Shown here: piece after piece, positions 8,852 to 18,304 of the stretch | How positions within the stretch are numbered: the stretch's first letter is position 1 | How the letters are laid out: each line of letters opens with the position of its first letter | DNA from: an uncultured Bacilli bacterium | Lineage (GTDB): Bacteria; Bacillota_I; Bacilli_A; ML615J-28; CAG-313 | Reading direction: 5' to 3' | Assembly (NCBI GenBank): GCA_944326155.1 | Contig: CALVCV010000010.1 | Location: forward strand, 1-48,398 | DNA: 48,398 nt | The notes under the pieces: generated by a model | Told to the model about the DNA's origin: nothing | Seen by the model: only the letters and a program-made list of their open reading frames with translations | The model's database searches: none | Translations under genes and position numbers: made by a program

Positions 8852-9388
8852 TCATAAATATTTATTTTTTAATGCTTTTTTCATATATTTAAAGGTTTCT
8901 TTTTCCCCTTTTTCGAGAAAAATTTCTAGTAGTTTTTCAAATTTCTCTCTTGTTTTTTCATGAACTGGCATATAAAATCTTTCTTTATCATAATAATATT
9001 CGTAAACTAATTTCGGTTCAAAATTCTTTTTGTTATAAACTTTAGATGCTGCCAAGTGATCACAAAAACTTTCAAAAATATATTTATCAGGCATTGGTAT
9101 AGGTTTATATGTATAATCAGTTATATCTAAATCGATCCAATATTCCGGATGATGTTTATTGCGTCCTTTATGATGTAACCAAGCTTTACTATAACCTTGT
9201 TTTTTTCTTTCGGCACTAATCGGGCTACCTATTCCTCTATAGTATTTAGCACCATTAAAAAACTCAATAAAACTATATTTTGATAAATCATGAATTAGCC
9301 CTTGCCAATAAAGACCTATTTTGAAACAATATTTCATAACTTTTAATCGATGATTCGTAATTGTTATGAAATGCTTAATAATGTGCAT
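8852..9388 (-). CDS. DUF5662-type protein with HD-like motif
   Basis: 178 residues, soluble, with IHDLSKYS (His33, Asp34) followed by WLHHKGRNKHHPEYW (about 70-84). These His/Asp pairs are laid out like a metal-binding HD-type site. The sequence matches what I remember of the DUF5662 family, found in many Firmicutes and in phages and lacking a known substrate. A TATA-rich region separates it from its neighbours, so it seems to be transcribed alone. The family name comes from recall, not from a search. Confidence 0.65.
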   Translation of the reverse strand: MHIIKHFITITNHRLKVMKYCFKIGLYWQGLIHDLSKYSFIEFFNGAKYYRGIGSPISAERKKQGYSKAWLHHKGRNKHHPEYWIDLDITDYTYKPIPMPDKYIFESFCDHLAASKVYNKKNFEPKLVYEYYYDKERFYMPVHEKTREKFEKLLEIFLEKGEKETFKYMKKALKNKYL

Positions 9389-9473
9389 TATCTTTTTCTC
9401 CCTATTTTTATTTAATTCTATATTTTTATTTTATCATATTTTATAACAATTGGCAATATATCTATTTAAATTG

Positions 9474-9501
9474 AAAGTAGCATAATAATTTATGCTACTT
9501 T
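9474..9501 (-). terminator. Hairpin at the end of ABC pair 2
   Basis: Perfect 12-bp stem AAAGTAGCATAA / TTATGCTACTTT with a 4-base loop. It overlaps the last codons of the exporter gene ending at 9495. Only a short T stretch follows, so it is a probable but not ideal terminator. Confidence 0.6.
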
Positions 9502-11567
9502 TCTTGATTATTGTATTGGGCTTCATACATTGATCGATATTTGCCATTTTTATTATATAATTCATCATGTGTTCCTGACTCAACAATTTTACCATCGTCT
9601 AAAACATAAATATTATCTGCATATCGAATTGTTGAAAGTCGATGCGCCACAACAAAAGTTGTTCTACCAACCGCTAAAACTTTTAAGGCATTTTGAATTA
9701 AAATTTCCGTTTCAGTATCAATATTAGCCGTTGCTTCATCTAAAATCAAAATAGCTGGATTTCTAAGTAAGATTCTAGCAAATGATAATAATTGTTTTTC
9801 ACCAGTAGATAAATTACTTCCTAAATATTCAAGTTTTGTATGAATGCCATCTGGATAATCTTTAACAAATTTTTTAGCACCAATCATCTCTAAAACATGT
9901 TCTACTTCTTCATCTGATGCTTCAACTCCAAAAGTTATATTTGACTTGATTGTTCCACTAAAAAGCGCTGGTTCTTGCAAAACATAACCAATATTACTTC
10001 TTACTTCTTGTTTGGTATATGTCATAAAATCAACATCATCTATTAAAATATGTCCATCAACTAAATCATAAAACCTTTGTAATAAAATCATTAATGTTGA
10101 TTTTCCAGACCCTGTATGGCCGACTAATCCAATAAATTGTCCTGGTGTAACATGCATATTTATATTTTTTAAAACAAGACTTTCATCATAAGCAAAACTC
10201 ACATCTTTAAATTTAATATCACCTTTGAAATGAGGCTTTTCATTAAATCCTAAATATTTATCCTCTTCTTGATCTAGTAAATCAAAAATCCTACTTGAGG
10301 CCACAAAGGAGTCTTCAAGGGAATTCAAGTTAGCAAATATTTCACGTATTGGATCAAAAATTTTCGTAATGTAGGTTACATATAAATATAAAGCACCAGC
10401 GGTAATAGCTCCTTCTTGATTTAAGAATTGACGACCAAAATAATAAATGATTAAAGCAAGTAATCCATTTTGGATGAGTAATAAAAGTTCTCCACCAAAA
10501 ATAGAATTAATCTTTAATGCATTCATTTTGTTATGATAATTAGTTGTTAGTAAATTGTCGTATTCCGTTGTCATCGCATCTTCTTTATTAAATTGTTGAA
10601 TGATTGCAATACCATCAACATATTGTGCCATTGCCGCATTAATGACAGAATTCATCTCTCTTATGCGATGCTGATATTTATTATTAACACGACGATATAC
10701 TGTCATCCACAATAGAATAAGTGGTGTTGCAAGTAAAGTCAAAAGCGATAACATTAAGTTTACTCTAAATAATTCTACATAAACCATCACAAGCGAAATA
10801 CCTGCAGTTAAAATAGAAAAGATAACTTGATATAATCCTCTTACACCTTCTGAATCACTTGTTATCTTAGTTACAACTTTACCACTTGGTTCTGATATAA
10901 AGTATTTCATAGGCAGTCGATTGAGTTTAGCAAAAGCATCCTTTCTAATATCTAAAGTTAAACGCATTGATGCAGTTAAGAAAAAAACATGTTGAAAATA
11001 TCTAAATATAATGATAAAAATTGTAAGACTACCATAAATGATAATAAGTCTAGTAATCGCAGGAATGCTAGGATCATAGAAAGATTTTAATTCTTCTTTT
11101 GATAAGCGATTTGTGGCAATTTTTGTATCATCGCTCAAAATTAGCAAACTCGTCTCCTCATCGTAGCCAGTAATTTCACTACTATTATAAACACCACTAG
11201 ATACATAATAATGACCATCAAAATATAAAACTGAAATTACTTCATCTAAAGTAGTAAGATTTTCAATTTCATCTTTTGGTAATTTATCATACTTATTGCC
11301 TTGATATATTACACTACCAGTATCTATTTTTTCCCAAACGGTTTGAACACCTAATAAATAATCATCTAAAACACGATTGATTAATTTTGGTTGATATAAT
11401 TCTAAATACGTATACCCAATCAAGAATAAAAGGGATAAAATAATTAAAATACGACTTTTCCAAGCATATTTGACAACTCTTTTTAAAACAACCTCTGGTG
11501 GATAATTATAATATTTATCAAAAGTGTTTTTCCCTTTAATAACTTGCTTTTTGTTTTTATTACTCAT
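9495..11567 (-). CDS. BmrD-like ABC exporter subunit with extracellular insert (pair 2)
   Basis: 690 residues. Between the first and second membrane helices lies an unusually long hydrophilic stretch (about residues 80-175, containing DGHYYVSSGVYNSSEI), which would face outside. BmrD (YheH) of B. subtilis has an extracellular domain at the same place. The nucleotide-binding domain has Walker A GHTGSGKST, a degenerate signature LSTGEKQ, and a catalytic LILDEATANID. An upstream in-frame start exists at 11597, but GGGAGG sits 7 bases before the ATG at 11567, so I use that one. This start overlaps the upstream partner by 8 bases and places the ribosome site inside it. Confidence 0.87.
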   Translation of the reverse strand: MSNKNKKQVIKGKNTFDKYYNYPPEVVLKRVVKYAWKSRILIILSLLFLIGYTYLELYQPKLINRVLDDYLLGVQTVWEKIDTGSVIYQGNKYDKLPKDEIENLTTLDEVISVLYFDGHYYVSSGVYNSSEITGYDEETSLLILSDDTKIATNRLSKEELKSFYDPSIPAITRLIIIYGSLTIFIIIFRYFQHVFFLTASMRLTLDIRKDAFAKLNRLPMKYFISEPSGKVVTKITSDSEGVRGLYQVIFSILTAGISLVMVYVELFRVNLMLSLLTLLATPLILLWMTVYRRVNNKYQHRIREMNSVINAAMAQYVDGIAIIQQFNKEDAMTTEYDNLLTTNYHNKMNALKINSIFGGELLLLIQNGLLALIIYYFGRQFLNQEGAITAGALYLYVTYITKIFDPIREIFANLNSLEDSFVASSRIFDLLDQEEDKYLGFNEKPHFKGDIKFKDVSFAYDESLVLKNINMHVTPGQFIGLVGHTGSGKSTLMILLQRFYDLVDGHILIDDVDFMTYTKQEVRSNIGYVLQEPALFSGTIKSNITFGVEASDEEVEHVLEMIGAKKFVKDYPDGIHTKLEYLGSNLSTGEKQLLSFARILLRNPAILILDEATANIDTETEILIQNALKVLAVGRTTFVVAHRLSTIRYADNIYVLDDGKIVESGTHDELYNKNGKYRSMYEAQYNNQEK

Positions 11568-13311
11568 GGGCACTACCTCCCATCTCTTGGATGACATATT
11601 GTTCGTAATACCAACCTTTTTGATCCATTAACTCTTGATGCGTTCCGCGCTCAACAATTTTTCCATTTTCCATGACAATAATTTCATCACAATCTTCAAC
11701 AGCTGTTAGGCGGTGGGCAACAATAATATTGGTTTTATTTTTTCTAATTTCTTTTAAGTTTTTAATGATATTGGCTTCAGTAGTACCATCTACTGCACTA
11801 AGTGAATCATCAAGTATCAAAATTGGTGCATCTTTGATAAGGGCCCTTGCAATAGATAATCTTTGTTTTTGACCACCTGATAAGGTTACACCATATTCAC
11901 CAACAATTGTATCTAAACCATTTTCTAAGAAAGCTAAATCTTTTTCAAAATCTGCCATTTGAATTGCATATTCTAACTCTACATTAGATTCTTCATTTTT
12001 ACCCATTAAAATATTCTCTTTTACACTCCTTGCAAATAAGAGATGTTCTTGAGGAACATAGGAAACTAGTTTACGAATATCCGTTTTCTTATAATAACTA
12101 ATTGGATAACCATCAATTTTTAAACTATTGCCATTTTGAATTGGAAAACGCCTCAATAATTGTCTAATCAGTGTTGTTTTCCCACTTCCTGTTTTACCAA
12201 CAATACCTAGTGATTTTCCACTTGTAATGGTTAAATCAAAACCTTTTAAAATTTCTAGTCTTGTTTTAGGATAACTAAAGGTATAATCAAAAAATTCAAT
12301 CGTATGAAATTGATTAATATCTTTGGCATTAGGATAGTCAATAATTTCAGGTTTTGCTTCTAAGACTTCCGTTACACGATCAAATGAAATAGCACTTTGG
12401 GCAAATTGTGATACTTGGTTACCAAGTTGCATCATTGGACCAGAAAATTGTGCAAGTAGTAAACTAAAAGTTATCAATTCACCAACAGTTAACTCTTGAT
12501 TGATAATCAAATAAGCACCATATCCATAAGCAATCAACTGACTTATATTTGTAAAAAAACGAAATGTTGGACCAAAAGTTGATTGCATTAAAACCGATTT
12601 TTTTTCTGTATCATAACACTCTTGAGCTGAACCTTCTAATTTCTTATAGTCTTCTTTTTCATTTACAAAAGCTCTTATTAATTTAACATGTTGTACACTT
12701 TCCATCGCTAAATTACCCATAGTTGAGTTTTTCTTACGAACCAAGCGCCAATTAGCACTAATTTTTGGTCTCATAATGACAACTACAATAAAAATAAAAG
12801 GAAGAGGTATGATAGAATAAATTGTTAAAGTAAGATTTAGTTTTATCATCGAAACAGCTGTCATAATAATAGTTAAAATTACCGTAATTAAACCAAAAAT
12901 CAAATGAGTCGAAACATTAGCCATTGAAAATGTATCAGATGTAGCCCTAGTCATCAAATCACCTGGATGATAAATAGTAAAATAATCTGCATCTTGAAGT
13001 AAAATATTTTTCATAAAGCGAATTTTAATTTGATAAAATAAACGATGAAATAAGTTACCTAAAAAAATGCTTTTACCAATACTAATTATAAATTTTGTCA
13101 AAACAATAGTTGTTAGCAAAATTAATAAAGAGAACAAAGTTTCTTCTTTAATTTGACCAAGACCAATTAAATCTACTGCTTCGCCAATAATCTCTGGTTT
13201 TTTTATATCACAATAAATAATACCAATCGATAATACTAATGTTAAAGCATATTGCCACCAATATTTTTGTATATACCACTGTATCGCTTTAAACCGTTTC
13301 ATAGTACTCAC
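11560..13311 (-). CDS. BmrC-like ABC exporter subunit (pair 2)
   Basis: 583 residues, close to the 585 of BmrC (YheI). Six membrane helices (about 15-290) precede an ATP-binding domain with GKTGSGKTT, LSGGQKQR and LILDDSLSAVD, where Asp replaces the catalytic Glu. It therefore forms the degenerate site together with the BmrD-like partner. Upstream, TGATATAAT is an extended -10 candidate. In B. subtilis, bmrCD is induced by ribosome-targeting antibiotics through a leader peptide; no such leader ORF is obvious here. Substrate unknown, multidrug export likely. Confidence 0.87.
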   Translation of the reverse strand: MSTMKRFKAIQWYIQKYWWQYALTLVLSIGIIYCDIKKPEIIGEAVDLIGLGQIKEETLFSLLILLTTIVLTKFIISIGKSIFLGNLFHRLFYQIKIRFMKNILLQDADYFTIYHPGDLMTRATSDTFSMANVSTHLIFGLITVILTIIMTAVSMIKLNLTLTIYSIIPLPFIFIVVVIMRPKISANWRLVRKKNSTMGNLAMESVQHVKLIRAFVNEKEDYKKLEGSAQECYDTEKKSVLMQSTFGPTFRFFTNISQLIAYGYGAYLIINQELTVGELITFSLLLAQFSGPMMQLGNQVSQFAQSAISFDRVTEVLEAKPEIIDYPNAKDINQFHTIEFFDYTFSYPKTRLEILKGFDLTITSGKSLGIVGKTGSGKTTLIRQLLRRFPIQNGNSLKIDGYPISYYKKTDIRKLVSYVPQEHLLFARSVKENILMGKNEESNVELEYAIQMADFEKDLAFLENGLDTIVGEYGVTLSGGQKQRLSIARALIKDAPILILDDSLSAVDGTTEANIIKNLKEIRKNKTNIIVAHRLTAVEDCDEIIVMENGKIVERGTHQELMDQKGWYYEQYVIQEMGGSAHE

Positions 13312-13397
13312 CTTTTATTAGACTTTTTGCTATATTATATCACATAAATATCCATTTTTCTTATAATTAACATATAAATGTAAAATATTGATAAAAA

Positions 13398-13432
13398 AAA
13401 TCTAATAGCAACAAAATATTGCTATTAGATTT
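13398..13432 (-). terminator. Terminator after dut
   Basis: Perfect 14-bp stem AAATCTAATAGCAA / TTGCTATTAGATTT with a 7-base loop. On the minus strand it runs into eight T. It ends the marR-ABC-ABC-dut transcript and stands just before the BmrC-like operon. Confidence 0.9.
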
Positions 13433-13434
13433 TT

Positions 13435-13950
13435 TTACTTCTTATTTGTGCTCCCTATTCCGCCACTTCTTGTAGTGAATGTTTGATCATCAATCGTTTT
13501 GCCATATGATAAAAAGATTCCTTGAACAAAAGCTTCACCTTTTTTAAGTTCTACAATTTTATTTTCTAAAGATAAATTTGATATTTTAATCAAAATATGA
13601 CCTTCATTTTGAGCATAATAGTAATCACTATCAATGATACCCACAATATTATCTAATTGAAGACGATATTTAAAACCTAAACTACTTCTTGGATAAATTT
13701 GAAGTACAAATTCTTCATTCATCATGCATCTTATACCTGTAGGAATAACAATTGAAGTATTAGGTTTTAATTCTAAATCGATTGGTAAGAAAAAATCATA
13801 TCCGGCAGAGCCTTTGGTTGCTCTTTTTGGTAACAAAATATTTGTGTAGATTTCTTTCATATTTGCCACCACACCAAAATTTTGAATAAAATCCTTTTGA
13901 AATTGTTCAAATGAAACTTTGTCAAAATGTGTTATATTTTTCATCTTCAT
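13435..13950 (-). CDS. dut: dUTP diphosphatase
   Basis: Trimeric dUTPase that hydrolyses dUTP to dUMP and pyrophosphate, keeping uracil out of DNA and supplying dTMP synthesis. The family motifs occur in order: KGSAGYDFF (motif 1), PRSSLG (2), GIIDSDYY (3), EGHILIKISN (4) and RSGGIGST (5). The 171 residues include about 28 extra at the N-terminus relative to the compact form. The gene begins 23 bases after the exporter gene upstream with AAGGAT as ribosome site, so it is probably the last gene of the MarR-controlled exporter transcript, with no clear functional link. Confidence 0.93.
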   Translation of the reverse strand: MKMKNITHFDKVSFEQFQKDFIQNFGVVANMKEIYTNILLPKRATKGSAGYDFFLPIDLELKPNTSIVIPTGIRCMMNEEFVLQIYPRSSLGFKYRLQLDNIVGIIDSDYYYAQNEGHILIKISNLSLENKIVELKKGEAFVQGIFLSYGKTIDDQTFTTRSGGIGSTNKK

Positions 13951-13973
13951 TTTATATCCTTATCAATAGTTAA

Positions 13974-15956
13974 CTATTCCAGTTCAAAGGCACCAGTATA
14001 TAATTGGTAATAAACACCTTTTTGTTCAATAAGACTTTCATGTGTACCTCTTTCAATAATTCTACCATGATCTAAAACCATAATAGCATCACTATTCTGA
14101 ACAGTAGATAAACGATGAGCAATAACGAAAACCGTTCTTCCCTTCATCAATTGGTCAGTACCTTTTTGTACTAAGGCTTCTGTTCTTGTATCAATAGATG
14201 ATGTAGCTTCATCCAAAATCATGACTGGCGCATCGGCAATTGCAGCTCTTGCAATTGAAAGTAATTGTCTTTGCCCTTGAGAAAGATTTGCACCATCACC
14301 TGTAAGCATCGTATTAAATCCTTCAGGCAATCTAGTAATAAAATCATATGCATTGGCAATTTTAGCAGCTTTATACACTTCTTCATCAGTAGCATCAAGT
14401 CTGCCATAACGAATATTTTCCATTACTGTACCTGTAAATAGATTAGTATCTTGTAAAACTATACCAAGTGATCTTCTAAGATCATCTTTTTTAATCTTAT
14501 TAATATTTATACCATCATAGCGAATTTTACCATCTTGAATATCATAAAAACGATTAATTAAATTGGTAATAGTTGTTTTACCTGCACCAGTTGCTCCTAC
14601 AAAAGCAATTTTTTGACCTGGTCTTGCATAAATGGATACATCATGCAAAACTATCTTTTCAGGTACATAACCAAAATCAACATGGTCTAAAACGATATCA
14701 CCTTTCAATTCTGTGTAAGTTAACGTACCATCAGAATGTGGATGTTTCCAAGCCCAAATACCTGTTCTTGTTGGCGATTCAACAATATTGCCATTTTCAT
14801 CTTTAATAGCATAGACTAATGTAACGTAGCCATTATCTTCTTCTGATTTTTCATCAAGAAAATCAAATACTCTTTTTGCACCTGCTAATGCCATAGCAAC
14901 CATTGCAACTTGTTGAGATACTTGACCTATGCTTTGCGAAAATTGTCTACTCATATTTAAGAAAGCAACAATAATACCAATGGTTAACGTATTCATTCCG
15001 ATAAAAACAAATTGATTATTGCGATTTGTAATCAATACACCAAGATTTGGCACATTATTAATTGCTAAAAAACATCCTACAATGGCTAGTAAAACAAAGA
15101 AAACATTACCAATATTGTGTAAAATTGGCATCAATGTATTACCATACTGATTTGCTTTAGTTGCGGCATGACACAATTCATCATTTAATTCATTAAATTT
15201 TAATTTTGATTCATCTTCATAACAAAATACTTTAACTACCTTTTGACCATGCATCATTTCCTCAATGTAACCTTCTACTTTTGCTGTTGTCTTTTGGTTT
15301 TGGATAAAATATTTTGTACTTCCACCACCTACTTTTTTCGTAACAAGTAACATTAAAGTTGCACCAATAAATACCAATAATGTTAACCATAAACTATAAT
15401 GAATCATTAAACAAATAATAAAAGTTAATGATAAGAAAGTAGAAATAAACTGGATTAAACTTTGTGTTACAAATTGTCTAATAGCATCAACATCGTTGGT
15501 ATAATAACTCATTACTTCACCATGTGGATGACTATCAAAATAACTAATTGGTAAGGATTGCATTTTATTAAATAAAGATTTACGAATTTTATTTAAGAAT
15601 CTTTGACCAACTCTTGCTAGAATTTGTGTTTGCACTGTTGTTGCGAGTAAACAAATTGAATAAATACAAACCATTAAAACAATTAATGATGTAAGTTTAG
15701 CTTGCCATTCAACTAATGCAATTTGACCCTTTAATGTAGGTTCAATTACTTCATCTGTGATTCTTTGTAGAAAGATGGGACCGGTAATGCCCGCAACGGC
15801 TGATACAACAAGACAAAGTAATATAATTGTCATAGCAAGACCATATTCTTTAAACAAACGTTTTAAAATTTTTGGTAGGATACCCTTAATATCCTTTGAT
15901 TTTATACCCATTCCTCTAAATGAATTACGAGTTTGAATTTTCTTTGCTTCAGGCAT
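13974..15956 (-). CDS. ABC exporter half-transporter, canonical ATPase subunit (pair 3)
   Basis: 660 residues with six membrane helices (about 35-340), then an ATP-binding domain with GATGAGKTT, an altered signature LSQGQRQ and MILDEATSSID, where the catalytic Glu is present. A linker of about 45 residues before the nucleotide-binding domain (DENGNIVESPTRTGIWAWKH) is longer than in the other pairs. The start codon overlaps the stop of the partner (TAATG), with GGAGG nine bases upstream. It is cotranscribed with the partner and the MarR gene, a layout typical of inducible multidrug exporters. Confidence 0.88.
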   Translation of the reverse strand: MPEAKKIQTRNSFRGMGIKSKDIKGILPKILKRLFKEYGLAMTIILLCLVVSAVAGITGPIFLQRITDEVIEPTLKGQIALVEWQAKLTSLIVLMVCIYSICLLATTVQTQILARVGQRFLNKIRKSLFNKMQSLPISYFDSHPHGEVMSYYTNDVDAIRQFVTQSLIQFISTFLSLTFIICLMIHYSLWLTLLVFIGATLMLLVTKKVGGGSTKYFIQNQKTTAKVEGYIEEMMHGQKVVKVFCYEDESKLKFNELNDELCHAATKANQYGNTLMPILHNIGNVFFVLLAIVGCFLAINNVPNLGVLITNRNNQFVFIGMNTLTIGIIVAFLNMSRQFSQSIGQVSQQVAMVAMALAGAKRVFDFLDEKSEEDNGYVTLVYAIKDENGNIVESPTRTGIWAWKHPHSDGTLTYTELKGDIVLDHVDFGYVPEKIVLHDVSIYARPGQKIAFVGATGAGKTTITNLINRFYDIQDGKIRYDGININKIKKDDLRRSLGIVLQDTNLFTGTVMENIRYGRLDATDEEVYKAAKIANAYDFITRLPEGFNTMLTGDGANLSQGQRQLLSIARAAIADAPVMILDEATSSIDTRTEALVQKGTDQLMKGRTVFVIAHRLSTVQNSDAIMVLDHGRIIERGTHESLIEQKGVYYQLYTGAFELE

Positions 15957-17722
15957 TAATGAGCACCTCCAATCTTATTTTGAATTGAATATATTTCTTT
16001 ATAAATATCATTAGTTTTAAGAAGTTCTTCATGTGTGCCAATACCAGAAATTCTTCCTTCATCTAGCACAATAATTTTATCAGCATCTTCTACAGAAGAA
16101 ATACGTTGTGAAATGATTATTTTAGTAATATTTGGAATATTTTCCCTAAATGCTCTCCTAATTGCCGCATCCGTTCTTGTATCAACCGCACTAGTTGAAT
16201 CGTCTAAAATTAAAATTTTAGGATGTTTCAATAAGGCTCTTGCGATACATAATCTTTGTTTTTGACCACCTGAAACATTTGTCCCCCCTTGATCAATCAT
16301 TGTATCATATTTATCAGGAAAAGTTTGAATAAACTCATCTGCACATGCAAGTTTACATGCTTGAATCATTTCTTCATCAGTTGCTTCCTTATCACCCCAA
16401 CGTAGGTTATCTTTGATTGTTCCACTAAATAAAACATTTTTTTGTAGTACAACAGATACTTGATTTCTAAGCGTTGTTAAATCATAATCTTTAACATTGA
16501 CACCACCAACTAAAATCTCACCTTCAGTTGTATCATAAAGACGACTAATCAAATTAACAAATGTCGTTTTTGATGAACCAGTACCACCTATTACACCTAT
16601 TGTTTGGCCAGATTTAATATTTAAATTGATATTTGCTAAAGCATATTTTTCGGCATTCTTAGAATATTTGAATGAAACATTATTAAATACAATATCCCCA
16701 TTTTTTACTTCCATTACAGGATTTTCGGGATTTGTAAGAGTACTTTTTTCATTTAATACTTCTGATATTCTTCTCATACTTGGAATCGACATCGAAATAA
16801 TAACAAAAACCATGGAAAGCATCATTAAACTAGCTAAAATTTGAATACCATATTGTAATAATGCAGTTAAATCACCAACAGCAAGGCTAACTGCATTGCT
16901 ATTAATAATCATTCTTGAAGCAAACAATGATACTAAAATAGTAGCTGTATATATTGAAAATTGCATAATTGGTGAATTCCAAGCAACTGTTTTTTCGGCA
17001 CTTACAAAATTATCACATACTTCATCTGATGCTTTAGCAAATTTTTGCTTTTCAAAGTCTTCACGTACATAGGTTTTTACAACTCTGATACCATTAATAT
17101 TTTCTTGAACAGAAGAATTTAATAAATCATATTTTGTAAATACTTTATTAAATTTACCCATTGCAAGTCTAACAATTGTAAATAGACCAACTCCTAAGAA
17201 TGGAAGTAAAGCAATATAAATAAGTGCTAATTTTGCATTAATTATAAAGGTCATAATACAAGAGAAAATCATCATTAGTGGTACTCTAATAGCTGTTCGA
17301 ATTCCCATGTTATAAGCCATTTGGACATTGTTTACATCGGTTGTAAGTCTAGTAACTAAGCTTGATGAAGAAAATTTATCAATATTTTCAAAAGAAAAAT
17401 CTTGTACTTGATAATATAAATCATGTCTTAAATTTTTTGCTAGGCCACATGAAGCAATCGCACAATACTTTCCTGCAAGATATCCAAATATCAACGATAA
17501 AATAGCACAAACGACTAATGCAATGCTAACAAAAATTAAAAAGTTCATATCACTTTTTTCTAAAATTTCGTTTTCATCGGATTTATTTTGTAAAAAATTG
17601 ATTAGTAGAGAAATCACAAAAGGCATTATACATTCCATCAAACTTTCAAGTCCAACAAAAAAGGGTGCAAGAAGCGATGGCGTTAGGTATTCTCTTACTC
17701 TTTTTAAAATTGTCTTTAACAT
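15956..17722 (-). CDS. ABC exporter half-transporter, degenerate-site subunit (pair 3)
   Basis: 588 residues with six membrane helices (about 15-300). The ATP-binding domain has Walker A GGTGSSKTT (Ser where Gly is usual in the fifth position), signature VSGGQKQR and Walker B LILDDSTSAVD, again with Asp for the catalytic Glu. It is thus the non-catalytic-site half of the third heterodimer in this window. It lies 10 bases downstream of the MarR regulator on the same strand, which suggests that the regulator controls it. Confidence 0.88.
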   Translation of the reverse strand: MLKTILKRVREYLTPSLLAPFFVGLESLMECIMPFVISLLINFLQNKSDENEILEKSDMNFLIFVSIALVVCAILSLIFGYLAGKYCAIASCGLAKNLRHDLYYQVQDFSFENIDKFSSSSLVTRLTTDVNNVQMAYNMGIRTAIRVPLMMIFSCIMTFIINAKLALIYIALLPFLGVGLFTIVRLAMGKFNKVFTKYDLLNSSVQENINGIRVVKTYVREDFEKQKFAKASDEVCDNFVSAEKTVAWNSPIMQFSIYTATILVSLFASRMIINSNAVSLAVGDLTALLQYGIQILASLMMLSMVFVIISMSIPSMRRISEVLNEKSTLTNPENPVMEVKNGDIVFNNVSFKYSKNAEKYALANINLNIKSGQTIGVIGGTGSSKTTFVNLISRLYDTTEGEILVGGVNVKDYDLTTLRNQVSVVLQKNVLFSGTIKDNLRWGDKEATDEEMIQACKLACADEFIQTFPDKYDTMIDQGGTNVSGGQKQRLCIARALLKHPKILILDDSTSAVDTRTDAAIRRAFRENIPNITKIIISQRISSVEDADKIIVLDEGRISGIGTHEELLKTNDIYKEIYSIQNKIGGAH

Positions 17723-17732
17723 ATTTTCTCCT

Positions 17733-18167
17733 TTATTTTTTTAAATTATTCTTTATTCGTTCAAAATATGCATAGAGTTGTTCTACTTCTACTTCTTGAA
17801 AACCTTCTAAAGCTTTTTTTTCAACTTCATCTAATGTTGAACGAACTGATTCATTGATGGCAAGACCTTTTTCTGTTAAAACAATTTTCTTTAATCTACC
17901 ATCATTGTCAACACCTATTCTAGATATTAATCCATTTTGCTCCATTAATTTTAAAATTTTTGAGGTAGTTGATTTTGTTATCAAAAATTTTTCTTCAATA
18001 TTTTTTTGATAAACATCCATATCTTGATGCCGTTCTAAAAATCCAAGAATAAATGAGTTAGTACTAGTTACCATGTTAACATAACGAAAAACATCACTAT
18101 TTTCTATATTGCGATTGAAAAGATTTTTAATAGAAGATATTTCACCGCCTAATTTTTTTTGTTTCAT
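17733..18167 (-). CDS. MarR-family transcriptional regulator
   Basis: 144 residues. The winged-helix core reads KNIEEKFLITKSTTSKILKLMEQNGLISRIGVDNDGRLKKIVLTEKG: recognition helix, then the DxR wing motif common to MarR proteins. It is probably a ligand-responsive repressor of the ABC exporter pair downstream. The ORF could extend to a TTG at 18179, but that codon overlaps the GGAGG ribosome site, so the ATG at 18167 is the likely start. The inverted repeats directly upstream are a good candidate operator for autoregulation. Confidence 0.9.
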   Translation of the reverse strand: MKQKKLGGEISSIKNLFNRNIENSDVFRYVNMVTSTNSFILGFLERHQDMDVYQKNIEEKFLITKSTTSKILKLMEQNGLISRIGVDNDGRLKKIVLTEKGLAINESVRSTLDEVEKKALEGFQEVEVEQLYAYFERIKNNLKK

Positions 18168-18179
18168 ATGGACCTCCAA

Positions 18180-18216
18180 AATAGTTTTATCTCAAATAGT
18201 TCTATATAAAACTATT
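18180..18216. promoter_or_regulatory. Inverted repeats overlapping the marR promoter
   Basis: AATAGTTTTAT (18180-18190) and ATAAAACTATT (18206-18216) are perfect 11-bp inverted repeats 15 bases apart. A third half-site, AATAGTT (18195-18201), forms a shorter palindrome with the second. A TATAAT -10 candidate (minus strand, 18214-18219) overlaps the outer arm. The arrangement fits MarR-type autorepression; binding is inferred. Confidence 0.6.
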
Positions 18217-18258
18217 ATACTATTTTTTTTAATAAAATAGAAGTTTTTTGCAAATGAA

Positions 18259-18279
18259 AACGCTTCTAAATGAAGCGTT
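18259..18279 (-). terminator. Terminator after the thr/lysC operon
   Basis: 8-bp stem AACGCTTC / GAAGCGTT with a 5-base loop, 26 bases beyond the lysC stop. A TTTTCATTTG tract follows on the minus strand. Confidence 0.65.
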
Positions 18280-18304
18280 ATTATAAAAAAGAAATATGTA
18301 AAAT

